Below are positions 23,364 to 31,304 of a DNA stretch of 64,000 nt, piece after piece. Location: positions 1 through 64,000 of the forward strand of contig CAYXRF010000009.1 of NCBI GenBank assembly GCA_964467585.1, written 5' to 3'. Origin of the DNA: CALVLD01 sp964467585 (GTDB taxonomy: Bacteria; Bacillota; Clostridia; Christensenellales; CAG-138). How positions within the stretch are numbered: the stretch's first letter is position 1; the number at the start of each line of letters is the position of its first letter. The position numbers were made by a program, and so were the translations under genes. The notes beneath the pieces are model-generated. The model worked only from the letters and a program-made list of their open reading frames with translations. It searched no databases and was not told the origin of the DNA.

Positions 23364-23833
23364 CAAAATGTACCCGCCTTGTATTGCTTAGTGAGTACTT
23401 TTTCGGGTTCATAGAACTTTTTGATGTCGTTTGATTTCATTTCCTCGTCGTTTTTATTCATCCATGTCCTGATTCCGATTTTGCAGCGTCCTTTACTACC
23501 AACAACTTTATTCCAATTCATTGTTATACGTTCGCCGTGTTGGCGCTGCCCAATCGCTGTAAAAAATGCACACAACATGCCTTCGCATATAGAATGCAAG
23601 AAAAGATTGTATTTAAGATCTACCTCTGCGCCGTCGCCGTATACACGCACGGTAACTACCGCTTTTTTACACGGCGGGAGCTTTTCACTGCCGTTATGGA
23701 GGCTGCGTTCAACGTTGATGATTTCAAAAGAGTAGTCACCTTCCGGCAACAAAATGTATTCGGAATCCTTCTCGATCGCATCGTCCCAATCGTACTCGCG
23801 ACCAACATTTTGATTAGTTGTATAATCTGACAT
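23363..23833 (-). CDS. DUF669 family protein
   Basis: 156 residues matching the DUF669 profile: ILLPEGDYSFEIINVER, then KLPPCKKAVVTVRV and a MNWNKVVGSKGRCKIGIRTW segment. DUF669 proteins sit between a RecA/Sak4-like ATPase and a helicase in many siphophages, as here, and are thought to bind single-stranded DNA in the phage recombination set. The biochemical role is not proven. Confidence 0.88.
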   Translation of the reverse strand: MSDYTTNQNVGREYDWDDAIEKDSEYILLPEGDYSFEIINVERSLHNGSEKLPPCKKAVVTVRVYGDGAEVDLKYNLFLHSICEGMLCAFFTAIGQRQHGERITMNWNKVVGSKGRCKIGIRTWMNKNDEEMKSNDIKKFYEPEKVLTKQYKAGTF

Positions 23834-23853
23834 ACTTAAAATCCTTTCTCGAA

Positions 23854-24975
23854 TTAAAACGGTAAATCCGCGTCATTGTCTGCAATTATCTTTTTGACAC
23901 CATCCCAGGCGGCGATGAGGCAACCATTGATGAAATCAGGGTCGTAGTCCTTAATGGGCATATCGTTGGGATAGTATCCTTTAAGTGCGACTGCAAAACG
24001 TATTTTATGGGCAGGGATGCCATCAGCATGCATGAGATTGAGCAGCTCCTGCGGAAGGCCCTCCTCCTCGGGGTCAACTGCCGAGCTTTCCTCGGGGGTT
24101 GACGTTGTGAGAGCGGGTGTCGTAAATGATGATGTCGTATTGATTGATTTTTCTTCAGTCAGTGACGTAAAAGTGACTGAAGGCGTGGCGATTGCTCTGT
24201 GTTGTGACGGCTGCGACGATGCTGCTATCGGGCGATCTTCAATGATGTGCGCGATCTCGTTATAATCAAATGGCAATTCATCGGCGAGTCCAAAACGGTT
24301 TTTTGCGTCCCAGCAAGGGTGATGTGACGTGTACATTACACGCGTTCCGCCCGTGACCTTTGACTTGCCGCTCGCCTCTCCCTTTTTGTTTGTAGGAGTA
24401 ATAACATACTGTTTGTAGTTAGCAAATAACACTATGTCAGCCCATTCCTTTAGCAGTGCACAGTTGTTAGATTTAGGTCCGTTTTGCAGCTTGAGTTCGT
24501 ATCGATCATATGAGCCGGATGCGTCAGGCTGCTCAAATTTACGTATGACTGCATGGGCGTTGACAGAGATAATTACGCCTTTATTGCACAAATCCTGCAG
24601 CAAATTAAGTGTGCGTCCAAATTCTTCCCATACGTATACATACGCCTTGCCATAGCTGATATCTTCACGCCCTTCGATCTTAAGCTCATCACAAACCTTT
24701 TTAGCGATTAAGGCCTCGAGCGCATCTGCCGTATCAAGCACAAATGTGCGCAGCTCGGTCGGATGATCGATAAAGTATCGGATTTGCGATTTCACTTCGG
24801 CAAATGTGAGAGGATCCGGACTTGTCCTGGCAACGTCCATATGTCGCGTGCTGCCTTCGAGATCACAAAAAACTGGATCGGGAAACCGTGATGTGAATGT
24901 ACTCTTACCTATGCCCTCAACGCCATAAGTTACGATTTTTTTAGCGCAGGGAACTATTCCGCGTGTTATTAACAT
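23854..24975 (-). CDS. AAA nucleotide-binding protein, Sak4/RecA-like
   Basis: 373 residues. The first 215 residues carry a P-loop (VEGIGKST, about residue 20), a Walker B FVLDTAD and a SVNAHAV switch-like segment, the profile of phage AAA_24/Sak4 proteins that assist single-strand annealing. The last 130 residues are low complexity followed by a helical tail (GLPQELLNLMHADGIPAHKI). The ATG at 24975 was chosen because AAAGGGG lies 8 bases upstream and it overlaps the previous stop (TAATG). A recombination partner of DUF669 is likely. Confidence 0.85.
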   Translation of the reverse strand: MLITRGIVPCAKKIVTYGVEGIGKSTFTSRFPDPVFCDLEGSTRHMDVARTSPDPLTFAEVKSQIRYFIDHPTELRTFVLDTADALEALIAKKVCDELKIEGREDISYGKAYVYVWEEFGRTLNLLQDLCNKGVIISVNAHAVIRKFEQPDASGSYDRYELKLQNGPKSNNCALLKEWADIVLFANYKQYVITPTNKKGEASGKSKVTGGTRVMYTSHHPCWDAKNRFGLADELPFDYNEIAHIIEDRPIAASSQPSQHRAIATPSVTFTSLTEEKSINTTSSFTTPALTTSTPEESSAVDPEEEGLPQELLNLMHADGIPAHKIRFAVALKGYYPNDMPIKDYDPDFINGCLIAAWDGVKKIIADNDADLPF

Positions 24976-26249
24976 TAAAATGCCCCTTTCTGCCATTTGA
25001 CCGGCTGCTTTTCATCAGAAGACTCTTTTGTGGCAGTTATTTGTCCATCCTCGATGACTATGCTGCACTCATCTCCGGTACTGACGCGGGTGGCAATAGC
25101 CTGCAGTCCCTCCGCTTCCAGCCAGTCGCCGAAGACGCGCATAGTATCGACGTCCATCTGCTCGAGCTTATCTAAAAGGACAAAACCGCACTCAGGATTG
25201 AGCCGGCGGACAATTGCCGTTCCTACGCGCAGCTGCTCAGCGCTGCTCATGCAATCCCAGGCCTGCCCACGATAGAGCAATATTCCATCTGCGATAGTCA
25301 GATCAGGCAATGGCATGTCAGCGCTATTGAGTAATTCGCGCTTTGCCTGTCGGGCTTTCTCAATCTGATCAGTGAGCTGTTGATATTGATCTCTGTAAAT
25401 TTGCGCCTCGTCCTCGGCGCGGCTGCGATCGAGATTTGCGCGAACCATGCGATTAGTCTCCTCGATGGTGGCGATGTTATGCTCGAGCTCGGCAGTGTTC
25501 TCATCGCGCAGATCGTCGGCGTCACGGCAGGCGATAGCATACGATTCCTGAGTGGCTTCCATGCATTTTTGTAGTTCTGCGCATTGTTGATTTAGTCCTT
25601 CAAGCTCTTTCGCAAGCTGCGTCTTGCGCTGTCGCAAACGCTCATTTGCGCCGTTCTTGGCAAGTATCGCCTGCTGCTGCCGTATCAGCTCTGATGCGCT
25701 GACAAGCCCAGCGGGGGCGGTGGGGTAGTAGCTCATTTCGTTCGCATATTTCGTTTTTTGATCGGCAATCTGTCCGATCGTACGGCGGCGGTCATACGCG
25801 ATCTTTTCATCATTTTCAAGCTGAGCGAGCCGTTCGTCCAGTCCCAGGATGCGGAGCAATGCGATAGCCTTGTCCCTGTCGGACGCGGTGAGGAATTGCG
25901 GCAGATCGAGCGCAAATTGCTCGACAAAGCTGTCAAGCAGTTTTTGCCCTGCTCTCACTCCTGTAGGATCTATAACCTTGAGTGTGCTGTTGACGCCGGC
26001 ACGCTCGATTACAAGCCCATTACTGAGCTGTATGCGAATGTGAGGCGGGACGGTGCTGTCTTCGCGCTTTGGTGCGGTAGGGCGGTACTTTTCGCCGCCC
26101 AGCGCCCACACGATCGCATCCAGCACTGACGTTTTCCCCTGTCCGTTGCGGCCGCCGATTACGGTCAGTCCCGTTTCTGATGGCTCCAGTGTGACGGCGC
26201 GGACACGTTTGACGTTTTCGATTTCCATGCGCGTGATTTTTATTGACAT
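24975..26249 (-). CDS. SMC/SbcC-like ATPase
   Basis: 424 residues. Walker A GGRNGQGKTS stands near residue 33, followed by a long coiled coil (residues about 125-300) and a C-terminal half with a signature-like SSAEQLRVGTAI and a Walker B FVLLDKLEQMD (Lys where many homologues have Glu). Such truncated SMC-like ATPases are common in phage recombination modules next to Sak4/DUF669 genes and probably manage DNA ends. The variant Walker B may reduce hydrolysis; this is only inferred. Confidence 0.85.
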   Translation of the reverse strand: MSIKITRMEIENVKRVRAVTLEPSETGLTVIGGRNGQGKTSVLDAIVWALGGEKYRPTAPKREDSTVPPHIRIQLSNGLVIERAGVNSTLKVIDPTGVRAGQKLLDSFVEQFALDLPQFLTASDRDKAIALLRILGLDERLAQLENDEKIAYDRRRTIGQIADQKTKYANEMSYYPTAPAGLVSASELIRQQQAILAKNGANERLRQRKTQLAKELEGLNQQCAELQKCMEATQESYAIACRDADDLRDENTAELEHNIATIEETNRMVRANLDRSRAEDEAQIYRDQYQQLTDQIEKARQAKRELLNSADMPLPDLTIADGILLYRGQAWDCMSSAEQLRVGTAIVRRLNPECGFVLLDKLEQMDVDTMRVFGDWLEAEGLQAIATRVSTGDECSIVIEDGQITATKESSDEKQPVKWQKGAF

Positions 26250-26270
26250 ACTAATCTCCTTTCGTATATA

Positions 26271-26579
26271 CTAGTTGTGGGTTATTTCGTCGGATGATTC
26301 CGACGATGGTTCCGGTGCCGCCATATCGCTGTTCGCAGCAGCACAGGCGGCTTTTGTTTCGCGTTTTTTACACCATCTTGGCGTGAGCCCTGTCCACGAG
26401 GCCGCGCATGAGCTTATCTGCTTTACCTTGCTGTCCGCCGTGCAGTAAACAGCATAACGCCTCAATTTTTTGCCGTTTAATGCGCCGCCGTCTGTACATG
26501 GTATCAGCAAATGCGGGCAAGCGTCCTCGCCGTATCGTTGGCATATATGAGTTTTCTTCCAATCAGCACTGTAACTCAT
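26271..26579 (-). CDS. small phage protein with Cys motifs, unknown
   Basis: 102 residues. It has ICQRYGEDACPHLLIPCTD at the start and CAASWTGLTPRWCKKRE later, a spacing that suggests a zinc-binding or structural Cys-rich fold. A low-complexity acidic tail follows (EPSSESSDE). Proteins of this type are common in early regions of Clostridial phages. No function known. The ATG overlaps the previous stop. Confidence 0.65.
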   Translation of the reverse strand: MSYSADWKKTHICQRYGEDACPHLLIPCTDGGALNGKKLRRYAVYCTADSKVKQISSCAASWTGLTPRWCKKRETKAACAAANSDMAAPEPSSESSDEITHN

Positions 26580-27001
26580 TTCTTGCCGCCCTTCTTATCA
26601 CTTGCTGGTGTGTAGGATGATTGTGCCGCCGTCTTTAACGTGGCAATATAAACACCGTCGTCAAAATGCTCACATGTGCATTCCTGAGGGAGCTCAATAC
26701 CGGCGCGGAGTATTTCATTGAGCACGAGTGAGCAACAGCATTTGATCTTCCCTTGATTCCGTCCGCCTGGGAGGAGAGGATATCCTTGTGGATCATCAGG
26801 CACAAATGCAATTCGTCGTCTGTCTTTTGACAAGTAAATCGCTACTCGCTCTGTGCTGCGAGGGAAGTTGTGCAGACGAATGCCGGATATGTATATCTTG
26901 ACGGACGGGGGCGATGTCATGGTAACGTCAAATCTATCAAAATAGGATAGATCGTACGAGGTCTTAACCTGAGCCGCAAGGCGTTCTTCAATATTAGGCA
27001 T
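26576..27001 (-). CDS. phage early protein, unknown
   Basis: 141 residues from MPNIEERL. The centre (VKIYISGIRLHNFP, then VAIYLSKDRRRIAFVPDD) reads like a small beta domain. The Cys pair in KIKCCCSLVL and the basic tail are notable. The start at 27001 follows GGAGGAGAAAAAG and overlaps the previous stop; the longer frame upstream would lie inside the neighbour. No family recognised. Confidence 0.6.
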   Translation of the reverse strand: MPNIEERLAAQVKTSYDLSYFDRFDVTMTSPPSVKIYISGIRLHNFPRSTERVAIYLSKDRRRIAFVPDDPQGYPLLPGGRNQGKIKCCCSLVLNEILRAGIELPQECTCEHFDDGVYIATLKTAAQSSYTPASDKKGGKK

Positions 27002-27395
27002 CTTTTTCTCCTCCTGCGATAATACAGATTGCGTGGCTAATATAGCATTTGTCACATTGTAAAATGTCAGTTTTGCGACAGTCAAAGTCACAGTAATCTT
27101 GCAGCATTTTAAGCGCCGTATTCTCGATTTTCCCGAGTCTTTGCACAAGCTTGTCCTTCTGCGCGGGGGACCAGTAGCCACAGCTTATTCCATTACAGCG
27201 TTCGGACGTCAGTAGTCCTAATGCAGGTAGTATCTCAACGGGCCTGCACTTATCGATAGTAATACCCATTTGCGATCGCTTTGCATAGATATCTCGGACA
27301 GTACAATTAAAATGCTGCGCAAGCTGCGTATTGGTAAGCTTACCATGCGTGCACAGCTGCTGGAGGTCAATCTCTTGCTCTTTCGTCCATTTCAT
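26994..27395 (-). CDS. HTH protein with C-terminal Cys cluster
   Basis: 133 residues. Residues 1-48 look like a Myb/SANT-type helix-turn-helix: WTKEQEIDLQQLC, then LTNTQLAQHFNCTVRDIYAK. The C-terminal half holds CNGISCGYW, CDFDCRK and CDKCY, possibly a zinc fold. It may act as a phage DNA-binding or homing-associated regulator. The role is inferred from the HTH only. It overlaps the downstream gene by 8 bases. Confidence 0.65.
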   Translation of the reverse strand: MKWTKEQEIDLQQLCTHGKLTNTQLAQHFNCTVRDIYAKRSQMGITIDKCRPVEILPALGLLTSERCNGISCGYWSPAQKDKLVQRLGKIENTALKMLQDYCDFDCRKTDILQCDKCYISHAICIIAGGEKDA

Positions 27396-27401
27396 TAGTT
27401 G

Positions 27402-27569
27402 TCACTCCCTGAGTCCTTCGGTGTCTTCCTTGCTTTCGCAATATCCTGCTGCGCTGTACTCGCGATTGCCGGCGTGGTCAACTGCGTTTTTGTCGCGCAG
27501 TCTGTACGCAGCGAACATTTTGGTGCCATTGATATACTGCGATGTTACTCGCCATTCCGAATTACTCAT
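27402..27569 (-). CDS. small phage protein, unknown
   Basis: 55 residues starting MSNSEWRVTSQYINGTKMFA, with YRLRDKNAVDHAGNREY and a final acidic helix. The fold looks like a short two-stranded sheet plus helix, and this type of protein (W-x-V-T-S-Q-Y near the start) recurs in Clostridial phage early regions. The ATG overlaps the previous stop by 8 bases and GGAGG stands upstream. Function is unknown. Confidence 0.7.
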   Translation of the reverse strand: MSNSEWRVTSQYINGTKMFAAYRLRDKNAVDHAGNREYSAAGYCESKEDTEGLRE

Positions 27570-27744
27570 GTTGCGCCTCCGTTACTGTCACGGTAATGCC
27601 TTTGGCGGGGCTGATGCCGGCTAACTGCACGTCTGTCTTTTTGAGGTAGAGCGTCAGCAGATCGCCGCCCTCGCGGCTCCCGCTGCCAAACACATAGCAG
27701 CTTTTTGTCTCTTTTACGAGAGACATAGTTTTCATAAGTTTCAT
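27562..27744 (-). CDS. small phage protein, unknown
   Basis: 60 residues. Beta-rich with LVKETKSCYVFGSGSREGGD and a LTLYLKKTDVQLAG segment. Translation is probably coupled to the next gene through an 8-base overlap. I do not recognise a family. Confidence 0.55.
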   Translation of the reverse strand: MKLMKTMSLVKETKSCYVFGSGSREGGDLLTLYLKKTDVQLAGISPAKGITVTVTEAQHE

Positions 27745-27785
27745 TTTGTGTACTCCTTCTCCGACTGAGAAAGCCGTCGGCGCGT

Positions 27786-27956
27786 TTAATCGTCCTCGTC
27801 TATTGGCTGTGTTTGCTGCTCAGCTCGCCACGCCTCATAGGCTGCGTAATTGGCAGGATTGGCATAGAATCGCTCTACGGCGCTCAGGGTGGCCTTAACG
27901 AGCTGCTGCCGCTCTACTGCTGGCATGTTGCTAATGTCCATATCACAGTAGGTCAC
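27786..27956 (-). CDS. small phage protein, unknown (GTG start)
   Basis: 56 residues beginning with GTG at 27956: AGGAG stands 7 bases upstream, and the frame runs VTYCDMDISNMPAVER, then helices with YANPANYAAYEAW. A longer frame upstream would lie inside the previous gene and starts with a basic run typical of out-of-frame reading. The 14-base overlap with the upstream gene fits coupled translation. Confidence 0.6.
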   Translation of the reverse strand: MTYCDMDISNMPAVERQQLVKATLSAVERFYANPANYAAYEAWRAEQQTQPIDEDD

Positions 27957-28125
27957 GCGCCATCTCCTGCGCGATCTCCTCGAGCTCATCATCATTGAGT
28001 ACAAATCTCGCAATATATCTGCGGATGCGCCGGTTAATTATTGCTCTGTACACAACTACGGCAACCATGCCGCCGACAATCATGCCAGGGACGAAAAAAC
28101 TGAAGAACAAACCAAAGTAGTTCAT
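27943..28125 (-). CDS. small membrane protein, unknown
   Basis: 60 residues with one long hydrophobic segment at residues 4-28 (FGLFFSFFVPGMIVGGMVAVVV) followed by a basic stretch (RRIRRYIAR) and an acidic helical tail. It would be anchored with the C-terminus in the cytoplasm. Position directly after the Cro-like gene makes it one of the first early products. Function is unknown. Confidence 0.6.
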   Translation of the reverse strand: MNYFGLFFSFFVPGMIVGGMVAVVVYRAIINRRIRRYIARFVLNDDELEEIAQEMARDLL

Positions 28126-28138
28126 GAGGATACCTCCT

Positions 28139-28363
28139 TTATTCTTTCACATGGCTAATAGATGAGACACTTTCGCTAAAAAAAATATCGTCAATAGTAA
28201 CGTCAAGGGCATTTGCTATTTTTAACAATGTGCCTACCGTCACGTTATAATTTGCGTTATTTTCCAACGCCGATATAGTTTGTCGTGTCACACCGCTTTT
28301 TTGGACGAGGGTGTCTTGAGAAACCCCGAGCCTTTCTCGGATTTCTTTGATTTTATAACCCAT
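28139..28363 (-). CDS. Cro-like XRE repressor
   Basis: 74 residues with a full XRE helix-turn-helix: IKEIRERLGVSQDTLVQKSG, then VTRQTISALENN and a further TVGTLLKIANALDVTIDDIF. It is the first gene of the leftward early operon and diverges from the CI-like gene, the position of Cro in lambdoid switches. AAAGGAGG stands upstream. It probably represses the opposite promoter in the intergenic region. Confidence 0.88.
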   Translation of the reverse strand: MGYKIKEIRERLGVSQDTLVQKSGVTRQTISALENNANYNVTVGTLLKIANALDVTIDDIFFSESVSSISHVKE

Positions 28364-28393
28364 TATTTTGCCTCCTTTCTTGCGCCGTAATGC

Positions 28394-28432
28394 CTAATTA
28401 ATTAGACAATAGTATTGTATAATAAATTAGAC
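28394..28432. promoter_or_regulatory. operator-like repeats in the phage switch
   Basis: attagaca occurs twice on the plus strand (28401 and 28426, 25 bases apart), the first as part of the palindrome taattaatta. The copies flank the -10 box of the leftward promoter, so a repressor bound there would block it. Two same-orientation sites plus a palindromic core fit operators for the CI-like or Cro-like protein. Confidence 0.6.
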
Positions 28433-28442
28433 ACGGCGTCAA
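28414..28442 (-). promoter_or_regulatory. leftward early promoter (cro side)
   Basis: On the minus strand TTGACG (28442-28437), a 17-base spacer and TACAAT (28419-28414) precede the Cro-like gene by about 50 bases. The promoter would drive the whole early operon. Confidence 0.75.
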
Positions 28443-28483
28443 GCAGGTTTTACGCTATATGAATAATATATTTAACAATACGG

Positions 28484-28512
28484 TTGATAAAATAGCCGCA
28501 ATGATGTAAAAT
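28484..28512 (+). promoter_or_regulatory. rightward lysogeny promoter
   Basis: TTGATA (28484-28489), a 17-base spacer and TAAAAT (28507-28512) lie 31 bases upstream of the CI-like start codon, which has AAAGGATGG before it. Confidence 0.75.
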
Positions 28513-28543
28513 GTATTTGACATTATAAAGGATGGTTTAGCCC

Positions 28544-28891
28544 ATGACATTAAGTGATTTTATAAAGCAATATCGTTTGTCGCAGAATCTGTCTCAGCGA
28601 CAATTTGCAGCAAAATGCGGTACCTCGCATGGTTATATATCAGTTATCGAACGTGGCATTAATCCTAATACAGGGGAACCAGTTGTGCCCTCTTTGACAA
28701 CACTTAAACTCATAGCTAACGGAATGAACATGTCGCTTAATGATCTTTTTAATCGGGTAGACGATATGCCTATTAGTCTCAACAGCAGCACACCAGATGA
28801 GCGCGAAATTCTGTTTAATTCGCTTCCTCCCGACAAGCAGGAGCAAGCGTTGGCTTATATGAGATTTTTGATAGGTGAAGTAGAAAAATAA
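28544..28891 (+). CDS. CI-like XRE repressor
   Basis: 115 residues, with XRE helix-turn-helix at residues 5-60 (KQYRLSQNLSQRQFAAKCGTS, then GYISVIERG, TTLKLIANGMNMSLNDLF). No peptidase domain follows, so induction would not be by RecA-stimulated self-cleavage. The tail (PPDKQEQALAYMRFL) is helical. It points the same way as the recombinase and away from cro, as expected for the lysogeny repressor. Confidence 0.85.
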   Translation: MTLSDFIKQYRLSQNLSQRQFAAKCGTSHGYISVIERGINPNTGEPVVPSLTTLKLIANGMNMSLNDLFNRVDDMPISLNSSTPDEREILFNSLPPDKQEQALAYMRFLIGEVEK

Positions 28892-28946
28892 GTAAAGATA
28901 CTTTATCGTCTATCTGTCTATCCAACATACAAAATTCACTTTCCAT
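28815..28946 (-). CDS. possible small ORF antisense to the repressor 3' end
   Basis: 43 residues starting MESEFCMLDRQIDDKVS. An exact GGAGGTT stands 7 bases upstream, and a promoter-like element (28975-29003) precedes it. The first 18 codons are outside the repressor gene and the rest runs antisense through its end. No family is recognised. It may be a real small gene or an untranslated antisense RNA; the strength of its start signals is the only support. Confidence 0.35.
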   Translation of the reverse strand: MESEFCMLDRQIDDKVSLLIFLLHLSKISYKPTLAPACREEAN

Positions 28947-28974
28947 AGTTGTAACCTCCGGCAACGTTTTCTGT

Positions 28975-29003
28975 ATTATAGTACAGATGTTCGTAAAAGT
29001 AAA
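28975..29003 (-). promoter_or_regulatory. possible antisense promoter facing the repressor
   Basis: On the minus strand TTTACT (29003-28998), a 17-base spacer and a perfect TATAAT (28980-28975). Transcription from it would run through the CI-like gene in antisense and into the operator region and cro. Confidence 0.5.
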
Positions 29004-29093
29004 GGCAACTAAGCACCACAAATGGTACTACGAAGATTTTATTTATTAACACTCTCCTGCTTGGAGACTGTATAAAATTTTAAGGAGTATATC

Positions 29094-29579
29094 ATGAAAA
29101 ACAAAAAAACATATATTTTATGGATCGTCGTCATCTGCTTGTCAGTCGCTGCACTACGATGCTTAGGTGTGCGGAAATACGCATCCGCTGCAACGTTAGC
29201 TGTATTGGCCGGCGTGCTCTCTATAATAGCAATAATTATTGACCGCAGTTATATAAATAATACTGAGTCGGCATCGCAAACGATAACATCCGCGCCCATG
29301 CAAACATCAGATAACCCGATGTTGCCATCCCAGCAACAGACACTAATATCACGCAAGACGACGAGATCGCTCGAGAATCGTACATGGCTTGGTAATCATG
29401 CTTACGGTACTTCTTATCATTACTCCAAAGTATCAATCGCAAGAGAACCTCAGGCATCGCCGCTGCCACCATCCATGTTAGGCGCGGTCGTTGCGCTCAT
29501 CCCCGAACCGACCAATCAGTATGATAGTAATGCAATACAAGTTATCGTATCTGCTTTCGCCGTACCTGCTTATCGTTGA
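29094..29579 (+). CDS. membrane protein with partial HIRAN-like domain
   Basis: 161 residues. Two hydrophobic segments (about 8-25 and 30-50) precede a low-complexity linker. The C-terminus has the early part of a HIRAN-type domain: a GNHAYGTSYHYSKV strand, then GAVVALIPEPTNQYDSNAIQVIV. The usual final strands (GxxIGYLP-like) are absent and the frame stops 9 bases before the recombinase start, in the same frame. I therefore read it as a cut-short HIRAN protein, possibly a deletion product. HIRAN domains recognise DNA ends or stalled forks in other proteins. Confidence 0.6.
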   Translation: MKNKKTYILWIVVICLSVAALRCLGVRKYASAATLAVLAGVLSIIAIIIDRSYINNTESASQTITSAPMQTSDNPMLPSQQQTLISRKTTRSLENRTWLGNHAYGTSYHYSKVSIAREPQASPLPPSMLGAVVALIPEPTNQYDSNAIQVIVSAFAVPAYR

Positions 29580-29588
29580 GTAAGAGCA

Positions 29589-31304
29589 ATGGCAAGTAAG
29601 CATCAGAAGGCAATATCGTCATACGCGGGTATGACTGCCGTATTATACGGGCGATACTCATCGCACGGTCAAAAAGATGCATCGATCGAACAGCAGTTTG
29701 CGGAAAATCGTGCGTATGCAACTCGTGAAGGTATCATTATTGTTGATGAGTATGCTGACAGGCATTTGTCGGGCACGTCAGATAAGCGCCCAGCTTTCCA
29801 ACGCATGATCCGCGACGCAAATAAGGGGCACTTCCAGCTCGTAATCTGTTGGAAGGTTGATCGCTTTGCGCGTAATCGTGAGGATGCCGCCATCTACAAA
29901 GGCCGGTTACGCAGCCACGGCGTTAAAGTGCTATATGCCAAGGAGCCCATCCCTGAGGGCAGCGCGGGAATCCTGTTAGAGACAATGCTGGAAGGCACGG
30001 CGGAATGGTATTCCGCCACGTTGTCGGAAAATGTTGTACGCGGTATGCGTGATAATGCACTCAATTGCCGCATCAATAATGCCAGTATGCCGCTTGGATA
30101 TAAGCGCGGCATAGATGGCAAATATGCTCTGAATCCGGATGCTGCTGCAATCGTGCGCGAAATATATGAGCTGTATGCTGCAGGCGTAAGACTTAACGAT
30201 ATAGCCATCACGCTCAATAATCGCGGCTTGCGCACCTCGAGGGGGACATTTTTCAATATCGAAAATTTACGCAAAATCATCAGGAACGAGCGCTACACGG
30301 GCGTATATATCTATGATGATATACGCATCGAGGGCGGTATCCCCCAAATCATCACACAGGAGCTATTTGACAAAGTGAAGACAATAATCGCAAAGCGCGC
30401 GCGTGCACCACGGACAAAAGAAACTGACTATTTACTATCCGGCAAGTTGTTTTGCGGACACTGCGGCAATCTTATGACAGGGGAGACCGGTACAAGCAAG
30501 TCCGGGCGTATCTATCGATATTACAAATGCGTAGCTCAAAAGCGGCAGCATACATGCGATAAGAAACCCGCTCCGCAGGCGTGGATCGAACGTCTTGTGA
30601 CAGAGCTAACCGTGAAAGCGGTATTGCAAGATGATATCATCACGCAGATCGCGGAAGCAGTCGTACGCATCCAGCTCGCCGAACGTGCTGATGATAGCGA
30701 ACTCGTCGCACTGGAAGCCCGGCAACGTGACATCAAGCGATCGCTTGATAATGTTATGAACGCAATCGAACAGGGCATCATTACTCCAACTACAAAAGCG
30801 CGTATGCAAGAGCTTGAGCAGCAGCATGCCGAGCTTGAGGTTGCTATTTCTGACGCGCAGACGATACGGCCGATGTACACGGCGGACCAAATTATATATA
30901 TGCTTGAGCGCTACCGCGATGGCGACATCGAGGATCCAGAGTACCAGCGCAAAATACTGCACATGTTTGTCAAGGTCGTCTATCTTTACGATGATAAAAT
31001 TGAGATATATTACGATTATATTGGACAAGGCGATACAATAATATCGCACACACTATCGCCTACCGAGGTGTTCAACTTACCTGTCTCGTGGTCGACCAAA
31101 AAGGATAAGTCGCTGTCAGGCGGCTTTTTCTTTTTGTATTCTTCGCACTTCACTTTTTACTTTTTGTTCGAAAGCGAAAAGGATTTTGTTGAGGATGAAG
31201 CGGTCGCGTCCCTGTGCGAGAATATGCTGAGGGACGACAGCCTGCTGAAGTCAATCAGAGGCGTGGGCAAGGACGGCAGGCCGTTCATCCAAAGGGTGAA
31301 ATGA
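29589..31304 (+). CDS. large serine recombinase (phage integrase)
   Basis: 571 residues. The resolvase domain (about 15-160) has the catalytic Ser in YGRYSSHGQKDASIEQQ and the GRL-type helices (RFARNREDAAIYKGRL). A recombinase domain (about 175-285) follows, then a zinc ribbon (CGHCGNL near residue 288, KCVAQKRQHTC to about 322) and a coiled coil (about 370-430). It would integrate the phage at an attB site unidirectionally. The last 50 or so residues after about 31165 do not belong to the family but to the neighbouring remnant, so the natural end may be changed by integration. Start codon support is weak: no strong Shine-Dalgarno sequence. Confidence 0.92.
   Translation: MASKHQKAISSYAGMTAVLYGRYSSHGQKDASIEQQFAENRAYATREGIIIVDEYADRHLSGTSDKRPAFQRMIRDANKGHFQLVICWKVDRFARNREDAAIYKGRLRSHGVKVLYAKEPIPEGSAGILLETMLEGTAEWYSATLSENVVRGMRDNALNCRINNASMPLGYKRGIDGKYALNPDAAAIVREIYELYAAGVRLNDIAITLNNRGLRTSRGTFFNIENLRKIIRNERYTGVYIYDDIRIEGGIPQIITQELFDKVKTIIAKRARAPRTKETDYLLSGKLFCGHCGNLMTGETGTSKSGRIYRYYKCVAQKRQHTCDKKPAPQAWIERLVTELTVKAVLQDDIITQIAEAVVRIQLAERADDSELVALEARQRDIKRSLDNVMNAIEQGIITPTTKARMQELEQQHAELEVAISDAQTIRPMYTADQIIYMLERYRDGDIEDPEYQRKILHMFVKVVYLYDDKIEIYYDYIGQGDTIISHTLSPTEVFNLPVSWSTKKDKSLSGGFFFLYSSHFTFYFLFESEKDFVEDEAVASLCENMLRDDSLLKSIRGVGKDGRPFIQRVK

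Larger units (their letters stand above)
1042..31160. mobile_element. HK97-type siphophage prophage
   Basis: About 30 kb with the full modular order of a temperate siphophage: integration and repression genes (right end, plus strand), early replication and recombination genes, a late regulator, then packaging, head, tail, host-recognition and lysis genes (minus strand). Every essential morphogenesis module is present and open: small and large terminase, portal, HK97-type protease, capsid with an N-terminal scaffold-like domain, connectors, tail tube, frameshifted chaperone, tape measure, tail tip, endolysin and holin. Integration would be by the serine recombinase at the right edge. The exact ends are inferred: the left lies between 811 and 1041, the right near 31.1-31.2 kb. 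No excisionase or recombination directionality factor was recognised. It looks potentially functional. Confidence 0.9.
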
